64,000 nucleotides of DNA from CAWAPD01 sp963783865 (GCA_963783865.1 CAWAPD010000004.1:186001-250000), one strand, 5' to 3'; positions 25,067-36,997 are shown, counted from the stretch's first letter. The notes: generated from the sequence alone by a model not told the origin. A program made the numbers and translations.

Positions 25067-25293
25067 ACGTCCTCGCCCTCACCGACCCTCACCCCAGCCT
25101 TGCGCGCGCCGTCGACGCCTTGGTCGTGCTGGCGCGTAACGAGTGTGGCGGCGCCTGCGTGTGGTGCGGCTCGCACGGCATCGAGGTGCGGGCCGAGGGG
25201 GACGGCGATGGGCTGACGCTCGAGATCACCTGTCAGAGCTGCGGGTCGGAGCTGACCAGTGAACGACCCGTGAGGCTGGAGCGCACGGCGTGA
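25063..25293 (+). CDS. Small zinc-ribbon protein in the lexA operon, function unknown
   Basis: A 76-residue protein whose GTG 25063 overlaps the lexA stop and whose stop overlaps the next start, both as GTGA. It contains CVWCGS and CQSCGS, a pair of CxxCG knuckles about 30 residues apart, as in a zinc ribbon. No known family was recognised. Because it is translated between LexA and a LysM protein it should be DNA-damage induced. The overlap and the coherent cysteine pattern support a real gene. Confidence 0.68.
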   Translation: MNVLALTDPHPSLARAVDALVVLARNECGGACVWCGSHGIEVRAEGDGDGLTLEITCQSCGSELTSERPVRLERTA

Positions 25294-25703
25294 ACGGTGC
25301 ACCGAGCGCATCACGGCGCCGTCGCGCTCCCGCCTCGACCACTGTGGCCGCCCCCGCGGCGGACACGCACAGGCGCCGACAGAGCTCCCCCAAGCGGCGG
25401 CGGCGCGCGTCAGCGCGCCGCCGCCGGCGCCTGCTCGGGCTCAGCCGGCTGCTCCTGCTGCTCGTGGTGATCGTGATCGCCGTGTGGGCCGGCACGCGCG
25501 TAGCCAACGCCACCAGCGGTCCCGTCAGGGAACGCACGTACGTCGTGCGCCAGGGCGACACGATCTGGAGCGTCGCCCAACGGTCGTACCCCAGCGACCG
25601 CGACCCGCGCGAGCTCGTCTACGACATCCGGCAGAGGAACGACTTGATTGGCTCTGCTCTGCGCCCGGGGCAGCGGCTGGTCTTGCCGCTGGCCTCAGAC
25701 TAG
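25290..25703 (+). CDS. LysM membrane protein, possible SOS cell-division inhibitor
   Basis: A 137-residue protein: a basic Arg-rich cytoplasmic N-terminus, one transmembrane helix (LLLLLVVIVIAVWAGTRVA) and a C-terminal LysM domain (TYVVRQGDTIWSVAQRSYP ... LRPGQRLVLPL) that would bind peptidoglycan outside. LexA-linked single-pass LysM proteins in Gram-positives (YneA of Bacillus, DivS and Rv2719c in actinobacteria) stop division during DNA damage. The same role is likely here, from context. GTG 25290 overlaps the previous stop. A 14-bp inverted repeat (25395-25426) lies in the Arg-rich coding part. The gene is convergent with corA. Confidence 0.82.
   Translation: MNGAPSASRRRRAPASTTVAAPAADTHRRRQSSPKRRRRASARRRRRLLGLSRLLLLLVVIVIAVWAGTRVANATSGPVRERTYVVRQGDTIWSVAQRSYPSDRDPRELVYDIRQRNDLIGSALRPGQRLVLPLASD
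25395..25426. repeat. 14-bp perfect inverted repeat in the LysM gene
   Basis: 25395-25408 pairs exactly with 25413-25426 around the loop GTCA, inside the coding region of the Arg-rich N-terminus. Confidence 0.75.
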
Positions 25704-25731
25704 CGGGCGCCGGCGAGAGCAGCGGGCTGGC

Positions 25732-26712
25732 TCAGAGCCAGTGCCGGCGCTTGAAGTAGGCGTACAGACCGCCGCCGCTCACGGCCATCAAGCTCAGCGC
25801 GTATGGGTAGCCCCAGCCCCAGTGCAGCTCCGGGATGACCCTGAAGTTCATGCCGTAGATGCTGGCGATGACCGTCGGCAGGGCGATGATCGCGGCCCAG
25901 GCGCTGACCTTGAGGACCACCTCGTTCATCCGGTTGGAGATCACCGAGAGGTGTGCGTCGAGGGCTGCGGACGTCAGGTCGCGGGCCGTGTCGAGGTCCT
26001 CCGACACGCGCACGACGTGGTCGTAGAGATCGCGGACGTAGGTCTCGAGGTCGTGCTGCAGGATCACGTTGTCGTTTCGCAGCAACACGTTCAGCACCTC
26101 ACGCAGCGGCGCGACGGCACGACGGAAGTAGATGACGTCGCGGCGTGCCCGGTAGGCCGTCTGCTGGCCGGTGCCGGCCTCGGCGGCGTTCTCTTTGAAC
26201 ACCAACTCCTCCTCGAGGCGTTCGATCCGGTCGAGCAGGCGGTCCACGGCGGGGAAGTAGGCGTCGACGATGAGATCGAGCAGGGCGTACGTGAAGAACG
26301 CGCCGCCCACCTTCATCTGTTCAGGGTCGCGCGCCAGGCGCTTGTGCAGGTCTCCGGTCAGATCGGGGCGGGTGTGATTGACGGTGATCGCCCAGCTGCG
26401 TGACACCCAGATGCTCAGCTCGTGCAGCCGGAGCCGTTCGTGACCGCTCTCGACGCCGTACGCGACCAGGTAGAAGTAGCCGTCGTACTCCTCGATCTTC
26501 GGCCGCTGGTGTTCGTGGGTGACGTCCTCGATGGTGAGGAGGTGGAGGGAGAACTGCTTCTCCAACGTCGCGAGGGCGTCCGGGTCGGGCGCCGGCAGGT
26601 CGACCCAGACGAAGACGCCGTCGCCAGAGGCGACGGCGTCGGCGACGTGGTCGAGCGCCGGCGCCTCGTCGACGGGCACGCCGTCGCGGAACATGAGCAC
26701 GCTCGCGGTCAC
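25732..26712 (-). CDS. corA: CorA-family magnesium/divalent cation channel
   Basis: A protein of about 326 residues. The large soluble N-terminal domain (FVWVDLPAPDPDALATLEKQF, LLTIEDVTHEHQRPKIEEYDGYFYLVAYG) is followed by a long helix and two C-terminal transmembrane segments. The first ends in the selectivity motif YGMNF (Gly-Met-Asn), diagnostic of CorA. A short basic tail (FKRRHWL) ends the protein. The start is uncertain: GTG 26712, GTG 26700 and ATG 26694 are all possible and none has a clear ribosome site. It is convergent with the LysM gene and divergent from the tRNA genes. Confidence 0.93.
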   Translation of the reverse strand: MTASVLMFRDGVPVDEAPALDHVADAVASGDGVFVWVDLPAPDPDALATLEKQFSLHLLTIEDVTHEHQRPKIEEYDGYFYLVAYGVESGHERLRLHELSIWVSRSWAITVNHTRPDLTGDLHKRLARDPEQMKVGGAFFTYALLDLIVDAYFPAVDRLLDRIERLEEELVFKENAAEAGTGQQTAYRARRDVIYFRRAVAPLREVLNVLLRNDNVILQHDLETYVRDLYDHVVRVSEDLDTARDLTSAALDAHLSVISNRMNEVVLKVSAWAAIIALPTVIASIYGMNFRVIPELHWGWGYPYALSLMAVSGGGLYAYFKRRHWL

Positions 26713-26766
26713 GTCCGTAGTGTTCGCTGCACCGCCGCGCGAACCTGCTGGTGCCGGTGGCGAAGC

Positions 26767-26806
26767 GCGGGCGCGGCGGCGGGCGTACGCCCGCCGCCGC
26801 GCCCGC
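26767..26806. repeat. 18-bp perfect hairpin between divergent corA and tRNA-Pro
   Basis: 26767-26784 is the exact reverse complement of 26789-26806 with loop GTAC. It lies between two starts that face away from each other, directly upstream of the -10 box of the tRNA operon, so it does not look like a terminator. Confidence 0.8.
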
Positions 26807-26811
26807 CCCGA

Positions 26812-26820
26812 TGCTATACT
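26812..26820 (+). promoter_or_regulatory. Extended -10 promoter of the tRNA cluster
   Basis: TGCTATACT: TATACT at 26815-26820 with TG one base upstream. No -35 box is visible, because that position is inside the 18-bp hairpin. tRNA-Pro begins 12 bases further on. Confidence 0.55.
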
Positions 26821-26832
26821 CGTCGCGGTCGG

Positions 26833-26909
26833 CGGGACGTGGCGCAGCCTGGCAGCGCACCTGCTTTGGGAGCAGGGGGTCGGCGGTTCGAATCCGCCCG
26901 TCCCGACCA
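26833..26909 (+). tRNA. tRNA-Pro (TGG)
   Basis: Cloverleaf with acceptor CGGGACG/CGTCCCG, D arm, anticodon stem CCTGC/GCAGG with loop TTTGGGA (anticodon TGG), T arm with GGTTCGAATCC-type loop, and encoded CCA. Confidence 0.96.
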
Positions 26910-26929
26910 CAGCCGCAGCGGCGGAGCGG

Positions 26930-27006
26930 GCGGGAGTAGCTCAGTTGGCTAGAGCATCAGCCTTCCAAGCTGAGGGTCGCGGGTTCGAAGCCCGTCTCCC
27001 GCTCCA
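26930..27006 (+). tRNA. tRNA-Gly (TCC)
   Basis: Acceptor GCGGGAG/CTCCCGC, anticodon stem TCAGC/GCTGA with loop CTTCCAA (anticodon TCC), T arm GCGGGTTCGAAGCCCGT and encoded CCA. It lies 20 bases after tRNA-Pro. Confidence 0.96.
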
Positions 27007-27033
27007 CCTTCCCTCGCCACATCGTCCTCCCAC

Positions 27034-27110
27034 GCGCCCGTAGCTCAGCCGGATAGAGCGTCGGACTTCTAATCCGAGGGTCGCAGGTTCGAATCCTGCC
27101 GGGCGCGCCA
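27034..27110 (+). tRNA. tRNA-Arg (TCT)
   Basis: Acceptor GCGCCCG/CGGGCGC, anticodon stem TCGGA/TCCGA with loop CTTCTAA (anticodon TCT), normal T arm and encoded CCA. Confidence 0.96.
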
Positions 27111-27148
27111 CCTGGCCGGGGAAGCTCCCCCTCCCTGTTCCCAGCCTC

Positions 27149-27177
27149 ATGACATGCCGAAGCGAAGGTGGTACCCT
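27149..27177 (+). promoter_or_regulatory. Possible promoter for tRNA-His
   Basis: ATGACA (27149-27154) and TACCCT (27172-27177) with 17-base spacing lie in the 123-base gap between tRNA-Arg and tRNA-His. Nothing else is seen in that gap. Confidence 0.35.
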
Positions 27178-27234
27178 TACGTGCCGCTCGAGCGACAGTC
27201 AGTCCCGGCGGCGCGCGTGTCGAACGTGGACCGT

Positions 27235-27311
27235 GGTGGGGGTAGCTCAGCTGGTAGAGCTCCAGGTTGTGGCCCTGGCGGCCGCGGGTTCGAATCCCGT
27301 CCCTCACCCCA
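27235..27311 (+). tRNA. tRNA-His (GTG)
   Basis: The extra 5' G typical of tRNA-His (27235) faces C73. Acceptor GTGGGGG/CCCTCAC, anticodon stem CCAGG/CCTGG with loop TTGTGGC (anticodon GTG), encoded CCA. Confidence 0.95.
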
Positions 27312-27435
27312 ACCTCTCGAGGCATCCAGACGCGCGGACCACGCCGCGACCGCTCCGGCAGCCGCGACGATCGCACGGGCGCCGCGCCAGCGGCCCCGGG
27401 ACACGCGAGTGTCTCCAGGACTGACGACAACGCTT

Positions 27436-27521
27436 GCGGGTGTGGCGGAACTGGTAGACGCGCTAGACTTAGGCTCTGGTGGGCACTGCCCGTGGAGGTT
27501 CAAGTCCTCTCACCCGCACCA
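27436..27521 (+). tRNA. tRNA-Leu (TAG)
   Basis: 86 bases with the long variable arm of a class II tRNA. Acceptor GCGGGTG/CACCCGC, anticodon loop CTTAGGC (anticodon TAG), encoded CCA. It lies 124 bases after tRNA-His, with nothing recognised between, and 85 bases before tig. Confidence 0.95.
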
Positions 27522-27606
27522 CTCGACCAGTCCCCGGCCACGCCCTCGCACGTCGCGGCTTGACCTTGCGGCCGGCGGGGCACCACACAACGACGGAGAA
27601 CGCATC

Positions 27607-28965
27607 GTGAAGACAGAGATCACCCCGGTCGCAGAGAACGAGATCCTGCTGGCGGTCGAAGTGCCGCAGGGCGACGTGCAGGCCGGCATCGAGACGACCA
27701 TCAAGCGGCTTGGGCGCGAGGCGTCGATCCCGGGATTTCGCAAGGGCAAGGTCCCGCGCCAGGTGCTCGAGCAGCGCCTCGGCGAGGACTACATCATGAG
27801 CGAGACCCTGAGCGACGCGCTGCCCAACTGGTACGAGGCCGCCGTCGACGAGGCCGACATCGACCCGGTGTCGCTGCCCGAGATCGACTTCGACGGCTTC
27901 AACGCGGGTGAGGACTTCGCGTTCACCGCGAAGGTGCAGGTGCGGCCTGAGCCCAAGCTGGGCGGGTACACGGGGCTCAAGGTTCCGAAGCGGAGCGCCG
28001 ACGTCACCGACGGGCAGGTCGACGCCCAGCTGGCGTTGCTGCAGGAGCGTCTTGCCAGCCTCAAGCCGGTCGAAGGCCGCGCCGCCGTCGATGAGGACTT
28101 CGTACAGATCGACTTCGCCGGCACCGTCGAAGGCGAGCCGCTCGAAGGCGCCAAGGCCGAGGACTACATGCTCCAGATCGGGCAGGGCCAGCTGATCCCC
28201 GGCTTCGAGGAGGCCCTGGTCGGCATGAAGGCCGGCGAGTCGACCTCCTTCGAGGTCACCTTCCCCGACGACTACCACGCCGAGGAGCTGCGCGGCAAGG
28301 CCGCCACCTTCACGGTCACGATGAAGGAGATCAAGGAGAAGGTCGTGCCGGCCCTCGACGACGACCTCGCCAAGGAGGCGAGCGAGTTCGAGACACTGGC
28401 CGAGCTTCGCAACGACTCCCGCACGCGGCTCGAGCGCATGCAGGAGGCGGCGGTCGAGCGCGACTTCCGCGCCGCGGTCGTGCAGGCGGCGGTCGACAAC
28501 GCGACGGTCGTCGTACCGTCGGCCATGGTCGACCGTCAGGCGCACGCGCTGTACCACGAGCTCGAGGAGACGGTGGGCGAGCGCGGCCTGGAGATGGACA
28601 AGTACCTCCTCGCGATCGAGAAGACCGAAGAGGAGGTCGAGGAGGAGCTGCGGCCACGGGCCGAGGCGATCGTCAAGCAGGGGCTGGTGCTGGGCGCGAT
28701 CCGCGACGCCGAGCAGATCGAGGTCTCCGACGACGAGGTGCGCGAGCGCATCAAGGAGGACGCGACCCTGCTCCAGCGCGACCCCAACCAGCTTGTGATC
28801 GACATCTACGCCTCCGGAAGGCAAACTCTGATCCGCGACGAATTGATGATGGCCAAGACGGTCGACTTCCTGGTCGAGAACGCCGTCGCGGTCCCCGTGT
28901 CGGACGACGCGGCCGCGACCGACGAGGACGACGCCGAGGCGCCGGAGGGGGAGGAAGGCGACTGA
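27607..28965 (+). CDS. tig: Trigger factor
   Basis: A 452-residue ribosome-bound chaperone. The N-terminal domain has the ribosome-binding signature in ASIPGFRKGKVPRQVLEQRLG. The middle FKBP-type prolyl isomerase domain follows (DFVQIDFAGTVEGEPLEGAKAEDYMLQIGQGQLIPGFEEALVG), then the helical C-terminal arms and an acidic tail (DEDDAEAPEGEEGD). GTG 27607 follows GGAG at good distance. It precedes clpP and clpX, the usual order. Confidence 0.97.
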   Translation: MKTEITPVAENEILLAVEVPQGDVQAGIETTIKRLGREASIPGFRKGKVPRQVLEQRLGEDYIMSETLSDALPNWYEAAVDEADIDPVSLPEIDFDGFNAGEDFAFTAKVQVRPEPKLGGYTGLKVPKRSADVTDGQVDAQLALLQERLASLKPVEGRAAVDEDFVQIDFAGTVEGEPLEGAKAEDYMLQIGQGQLIPGFEEALVGMKAGESTSFEVTFPDDYHAEELRGKAATFTVTMKEIKEKVVPALDDDLAKEASEFETLAELRNDSRTRLERMQEAAVERDFRAAVVQAAVDNATVVVPSAMVDRQAHALYHELEETVGERGLEMDKYLLAIEKTEEEVEEELRPRAEAIVKQGLVLGAIRDAEQIEVSDDEVRERIKEDATLLQRDPNQLVIDIYASGRQTLIRDELMMAKTVDFLVENAVAVPVSDDAAATDEDDAEAPEGEEGD

Positions 28966-29014
28966 CAAGCAGCCGCCCCCTGACTCCACCGGCGAAGAGA
29001 AGAAAGGACACGAC

Positions 29015-29599
29015 GTGAGCCCACTGGTGCCCATGGTGATCGAGCAGACGAGCCGCGGCGAGCGCGCGTTCGACATCTACTCCCGGCTGCTGAACGACCG
29101 GGTCATCTTCCTCGGCACGCCGATCAACGATGAGATCGCCAACCTGACCGTGGCCCAGCTGATCCACCTGGAGTCCGAGGACCCCGACAAGGACATCAGC
29201 ATCTACATCAACAGCCCGGGTGGCTCGGTGTACGCGGGCCTGGCGATCTACGACACGATGCAGTTCATCAAGCCCGACGTGTCGACCATCTGCGTGGGCA
29301 TCGGCATGAGCATGGGCGCCCTGATCCTCGCCGGCGGCGCCAAGGGCAAGCGCTTCGCTCTGCCCAACGCCAAGGTCCTCATCCACCAGCTCCTGGGCGG
29401 GTTCGAAGGTCAGGCGGCCGACATCGAGATCCACGCCCGCGAGGTGCTGCAGGTGCGCACGCGCCTCGACGAGATCTTGGCGGAGCACACCGGCCAGCCG
29501 GTCGAGAAGGTGTCCAAGGACACGGACCGCGACTATTTCATGACGGCCGACGAGGCCAAAGAGTACGGCATCATAGATGACGTGATCTCCCATCGGTAG
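29015..29599 (+). CDS. clpP: ATP-dependent Clp protease proteolytic subunit
   Basis: A 194-residue serine protease subunit with the catalytic triad Ser99 (GIGMSMGA), His124 (LIHQLLGG) and Asp173 (DRDYFMTADEA). It has the usual length with a short N-terminal propeptide. GTG 29015 after AGAAAGGA. It lies 49 bases after tig and 8 bases before clpX, so the three are probably one operon. Confidence 0.97.
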   Translation: MSPLVPMVIEQTSRGERAFDIYSRLLNDRVIFLGTPINDEIANLTVAQLIHLESEDPDKDISIYINSPGGSVYAGLAIYDTMQFIKPDVSTICVGIGMSMGALILAGGAKGKRFALPNAKVLIHQLLGGFEGQAADIEIHAREVLQVRTRLDEILAEHTGQPVEKVSKDTDRDYFMTADEAKEYGIIDDVISHR

Positions 29600-29607
29600 G
29601 AGGTTCC

Positions 29608-30879
<1,272 letters not shown>

Positions 30880-31064
30880 CGCCGCGCGGCGTTCGGGCGG
30901 GGCGCGAGCCGCGGGGTGGCGGCGCGCCGCTTCTCGCGACCCACGAAAGACTGGTATCGTTCCCGTCACGGGCGGCGCCGCTGTCGCCGCTCGCGGGCGC
31001 GCCGCCCACCGGCGGCTCGCGCCGAACGGGTCCGACCGCGATCCCTGGCAGGTGAGCTGAGCAG

Positions 31065-33683
<2,619 letters not shown>

Positions 33684-33688
33684 ACCGG

Positions 33689-34993
33689 ATGGGCGCTCCC
33701 AGGGGCGCCCGCGGCCGCCCCGGCTGGTCAGACTACCTTCAGTCGCTCGAGGTCTTCGGCATGCGGCCGGGGCTGGAACGCGTGCGCGCGCTGCTCGCCA
33801 AGCTCCGGGAGCCTCAGCGCGCGTTCCGGTCCATCCACGTGGTCGGCACGAACGGTAAGTCGTCGACCACCCGATACGCCGAGGCGATCCTCCGTGCTCA
33901 CGGCCTGCGCTCGGCCGCCTATCTATCGCCGCATATCACCGGGTTCGCGGAGCGCCTCGTCGTAGGGGGCGCGCCGGTGAGCGACGCGGCGTTCGGGGCG
34001 GCCGTGGACGCCGTGCGCCAGGCCGGCGTCGGGCTGCCCGAGGCGCTGGGCCCCGTGACCCAGTTCGAGGCGCTGACCGTGGCGGCGTTCCTGGCCATGC
34101 GCGAAGAAGGCGTCGAGGCGGCCGCCGTCGAGGCAGGCCTCGGCGGCCGCCTCGACGCCACCAACGTGCTCGGCGCCCCGGTCGTGGTGCTCACCAACGT
34201 CGGCCTCGAGCATACCGAGGTCCTGGGCGACACGCGCGAGGCGATCTTCGCCGAGAAGGCGGCGGTGATCACGCGCGGGGCCGAAGCGGTGTTCGGTCCG
34301 CTCGACGGGCTGGAGGGGGCGGCCGAGGAGGCGTGCGCTCGCGCCCACGCGAGCGCACGCCTCCTCGGCCGCGAGATCGTCGTCTCGGGCGATCCCGCCT
34401 CGTTCACCGTGACCGTCGACGGCGTCGTCTACGACCGGCTGTCGGTCCCGACGCCGGCCATCTATCAGACCACCAACGCGGCGCTCGCCGTGGCGGCTGC
34501 GGACCTGCTGCTCGGCCGCCTCGACGCAGGCAGGGTCCGCGACGCGCTCGCGGCGACCGGCGTGCCAGGTCGCCTGCAGCGCGTCGCCGACCGGCCCCTC
34601 ACCCTGGCCGACGGCGCCCACAACCCGGACGGCGTGCGCGCGCTGGTCGCGGCGCTCGCCGGACTCGATCCTCCGTCGCCGCGTGTCGCGGTGCTGGCCG
34701 TCATGCGCGACAAGGCGGTGGGGGAGATGCTGCGCCTGCTCCTGCCCCTGGTCGACGCTGTCGTGTGCACCCGCGCGAGCGAGTCCCGGAGCCTGGGCGC
34801 CGGCGAGCTCCTGGACCTCGTCGTGCGTGCCGGTCTGCCGCGTGAGAAGGCGCGGGCCGAGGCCGACCCGGCGGCCGCGGTCGAGGTGGCGCGACGGCTC
34901 TCCGGCCCCGGCGGATCGGTGCTCGTGACCGGGTCCCTCTACCTGCTGGCCGACCTCGCCGGCCTGATTGTCGGCCCTCGGGGCGAGGTATAA
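33689..34993 (+). CDS. folC: Folylpolyglutamate synthase/dihydrofolate synthase
   Basis: A 434-residue Mur-ligase-type enzyme that adds glutamate to folates. The P-loop is VVGTNGKSSTTRY, followed by the AVEAGLGGRLDATNV motif and LTNVGLEHTEVLGDT. The C-terminal domain has LADGAHNPDGVRAL. ATG 33689 is 6 bases after valS, the common valS-folC pair. A 25-bp perfect inverted repeat (34319-34372) is embedded in the middle, encoding a weakly conserved Ala/Glu/Arg-rich loop. Confidence 0.96.
   Translation: MGAPRGARGRPGWSDYLQSLEVFGMRPGLERVRALLAKLREPQRAFRSIHVVGTNGKSSTTRYAEAILRAHGLRSAAYLSPHITGFAERLVVGGAPVSDAAFGAAVDAVRQAGVGLPEALGPVTQFEALTVAAFLAMREEGVEAAAVEAGLGGRLDATNVLGAPVVVLTNVGLEHTEVLGDTREAIFAEKAAVITRGAEAVFGPLDGLEGAAEEACARAHASARLLGREIVVSGDPASFTVTVDGVVYDRLSVPTPAIYQTTNAALAVAAADLLLGRLDAGRVRDALAATGVPGRLQRVADRPLTLADGAHNPDGVRALVAALAGLDPPSPRVAVLAVMRDKAVGEMLRLLLPLVDAVVCTRASESRSLGAGELLDLVVRAGLPREKARAEADPAAAVEVARRLSGPGGSVLVTGSLYLLADLAGLIVGPRGEV
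34319..34372. repeat. 25-bp perfect inverted repeat inside folC
   Basis: 34319-34343 is the exact reverse complement of 34348-34372, with loop CCCA. It lies wholly inside folC and keeps the reading frame. With the repeat at 3049-3106 it is the longest in the window. Confidence 0.92.
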
Positions 34994-35025
34994 GCTTGCC
35001 CGCGACCCGGACCCGAAAGGACCCC

Positions 35026-35157
35026 ATGGCCGCCTCTGGGCAGAGCGTCATCGTGCGCATCCTCGTGTGGATCGTGTTCGTCGTGGCCGCGGCTGTGGTA
35101 GCGTTCTTCATCGGGTATCTGATCGGGCCCTACGTGCTCGATCGCTTCTTCTCGTAG
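35026..35157 (+). CDS. Small single-helix membrane protein
   Basis: A 43-residue peptide (MAASGQSVIVRILVWIVFVV, then AAAVVAFFIGYLIGPYVLDRFFS). ATG 35026 has GAAAGGA at 35014-35020. Nearly the whole length is one hydrophobic helix with a GYLIGP turn and charged residues at its end. No function is known. The ribosome site and its place 32 bases after folC make it a credible small gene. Confidence 0.6.
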   Translation: MAASGQSVIVRILVWIVFVVAAAVVAFFIGYLIGPYVLDRFFS

Positions 35158-35320
35158 CCGGACTCTGGCCTCCAGCTTCACAAGCCCCGTGACTCCGGTA
35201 TGATTGCCCGGTTGGCACGTGAGGCGTGCCGGCCGGATGAAGGCGAGACGCCGCGTTGAGACCGCCGGGCCCCGGCGTCTCTCCGGCGCTCCACCCGAGA
35301 CTCGAGCAGGAGGAGACCAC

Positions 35321-35851
35321 GTGCTAGCACGAGCGCTCGTCGCCGCGAGCAGCAGTAGCAGTAGCAGCAGCAGCGACCCGTTCGGGTCGATCAAGGACTT
35401 CTTCAAGTCTTCGACCTGGCACTTCCTCACGTACATGACGGTCTTCTTCCTGGTCGCCCTGTGGCTGTCGTGCGCCTTCTGGGTGTGGAAGGACGCGCGC
35501 CGGCGCATCGAGGACCGGATCGTGATCACCGTGGCCGTGCTCACCGGCCTCGTGTTCGGGCCGTTCGGGCTGCTCATCTACGCGATCCTGCGGCCGCCCG
35601 AGTACCTCGAGGACATCCGCGAGCGCGAGCTGGAGATGCAGGCCATGGAACAGCGCCTGGCAGAGGACCAGCGCTGCCCGTTCTGCAAGACGCGCGTCAA
35701 GGACGACTTCCTGGTCTGCCCGCACTGCATGCGGCGCCTGCGCGAGGTCTGCGGCAACTGTCGCCGTCCGCTCGACCCCGACTGGCGGGTGTGCCCGTAC
35801 TGCGAGAAGCAGGTGTCGTCGTCGCGAGCGCCGGAGTTCGACCTCGTCTAG
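35321..35851 (+). CDS. Membrane protein with C-terminal double zinc ribbon
   Basis: A 176-residue protein from GTG 35321, which has AGGAGGAGA directly upstream. A run of nine serines (codons 35348-35374, AGC/AGT repeat) follows a short hydrophobic start. Two transmembrane helices come next (FLTYMTVFFLVALWLSCAFWVW and IVITVAVLTGLVFGPFGLLIYAI), then a helical linker and cysteines in two zinc ribbons (CPFCKTRV, CPHCMRRL, CGNCRRPL, CPYCEKQV). The zinc ribbons probably face the cytoplasm. Function is unknown. A hairpin (35850-35874) follows at the stop. Confidence 0.78.
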   Translation: MLARALVAASSSSSSSSSDPFGSIKDFFKSSTWHFLTYMTVFFLVALWLSCAFWVWKDARRRIEDRIVITVAVLTGLVFGPFGLLIYAILRPPEYLEDIRERELEMQAMEQRLAEDQRCPFCKTRVKDDFLVCPHCMRRLREVCGNCRRPLDPDWRVCPYCEKQVSSSRAPEFDLV

Positions 35852-35897
35852 GCCGGCCCGCGCCCGGCCGGCCTCCGGGCCGTACCAGGAGGAGTTC

Positions 35898-36311
35898 GTG
35901 GAGAGAACGTTCGTCATGGTCAAACCCGACGGCGTCGACCTGCGTCTGGCCGGCGAGGTGATCGGCCGCTTCGAGCGCCGCGGCTTCACCTTGCGCGGCC
36001 TCAAGGCCATGCGCATCGACCGGGCCCTTGCCGAGCGCCACTATGCGGAGCACGTCGGCAAGCCGTTCTTCGAGGAGTTGGTCGCGTTCATCACCTCGGG
36101 TCCCGTCGTGGCCATGGTCTGGGAAGGCCGCGACGCGATCACCGTGGCGCGGGCGATGATGGGCGTGACCGACGCCGCCGCCGCGGCTCCCGGCACGATC
36201 CGCGGCGACTACTCGCTGTCCAAGCAACGCAACATCGTCCACGGCTCCGACGGTCCCGAGAGCGCCGTCCGCGAGATCGGCCTGTTCTTCCGTGAGGACG
36301 AGCTCGTCTGA
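35898..36311 (+). CDS. ndk: Nucleoside diphosphate kinase
   Basis: A 137-residue enzyme that keeps NTP pools balanced. RTFVMVKPDGVDLRLAGEVI is the family start, and the phospho-histidine is in RNIVHGSDGPESA. GTG 35898 follows AGGAGG. The last 20 bases overlap maf. Confidence 0.97.
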   Translation: MERTFVMVKPDGVDLRLAGEVIGRFERRGFTLRGLKAMRIDRALAERHYAEHVGKPFFEELVAFITSGPVVAMVWEGRDAITVARAMMGVTDAAAAAPGTIRGDYSLSKQRNIVHGSDGPESAVREIGLFFREDELV

Positions 36312-36909
36312 GCCGGACGGGCCGGGCCCCCGGCTCGTCCTCGCCTCGCGCTCCCCACAGCGCGAGGCCATCCTGCGCCAGCTGCAGATCCCGTTCCGCG
36401 TCTGCGTCAGCCGCTATCACGAGGCGCACCGCCACGGCGACCCGCGCGCCCTGGCCGAGCACAACGCGGCCGGCAAGGCGCGAGAGGTGGCGGCGCGCGA
36501 GGACGTCGGCCCCGGCGAGCTGGTGCTGGGCGTCGACACCGTCGTCGTCGTGGACGGCAGGGTGTACGGCAAGGCCTCGTCGGCCGACGAGGCGCGCGCC
36601 TACCTCCTCGCGCTCGCCGGCCGCACGCACGAGGTCTGGAGCGGGCTGTGTCTGGCCGGCGACGGACGCGAGGAGCGGCGGCACGACACGACGCTCGTCA
36701 CCTTCCGCGAGCTCGACGCCGCCGCCGCCGACGCGTACGTCGCCTCCGGCGAGTGGCGCGAGCGGGCCGGCGCGTACGCGATCCAGGGCATCGGCTCGGC
36801 GCTCGTGCGCGCGGTCGAGGGCGACTACTGGAACGTCGTCGGGCTGCCGGTCGACGCCCTCGTCGACGCGCTGGAGGCCTTCGGGGTCGCTCCCTTCTCC
36901 TGGCTCTGA
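36292..36909 (+). CDS. maf: Maf-family nucleotide pyrophosphatase
   Basis: A 205-residue house-cleaning NTP pyrophosphatase. RLVLASRSPQREAILRQL is the Maf start motif; VLGVDTVVVVDGRVYGKASSADEA and GAYAIQGIGSALVRAVEGDYWNVVGLPV are the substrate-binding and C-terminal signatures. It overlaps ndk by 20 bases (GTG 36292) and lies just before mreB, as in many Gram-positives. Confidence 0.95.
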   Translation: MRTSSSEPDGPGPRLVLASRSPQREAILRQLQIPFRVCVSRYHEAHRHGDPRALAEHNAAGKAREVAAREDVGPGELVLGVDTVVVVDGRVYGKASSADEARAYLLALAGRTHEVWSGLCLAGDGREERRHDTTLVTFRELDAAAADAYVASGEWRERAGAYAIQGIGSALVRAVEGDYWNVVGLPVDALVDALEAFGVAPFSWL

Positions 36910-36997
36910 GACCGGCCGCCGGCCCGCCGCCTCGGTGGCCCATCCGGACGCCAGCGTGTAGTATGGGCAGTCGAGCCGCCGGAGAAAGGAGTTCGTC

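Noticed and set aside
27312..27435. Possible extra tRNA or small gene between tRNA-His and tRNA-Leu
   Set aside because: No cloverleaf and no frame with a ribosome site could be found.
30880..31064. T-box-like string (GGTCCGACCGCG) before valS
   Set aside because: The match to the T-box core is partial, the 185-base leader shows no clear specifier stem or terminator/antiterminator pair, and T-boxes in actinobacteria are known mainly for ileS.
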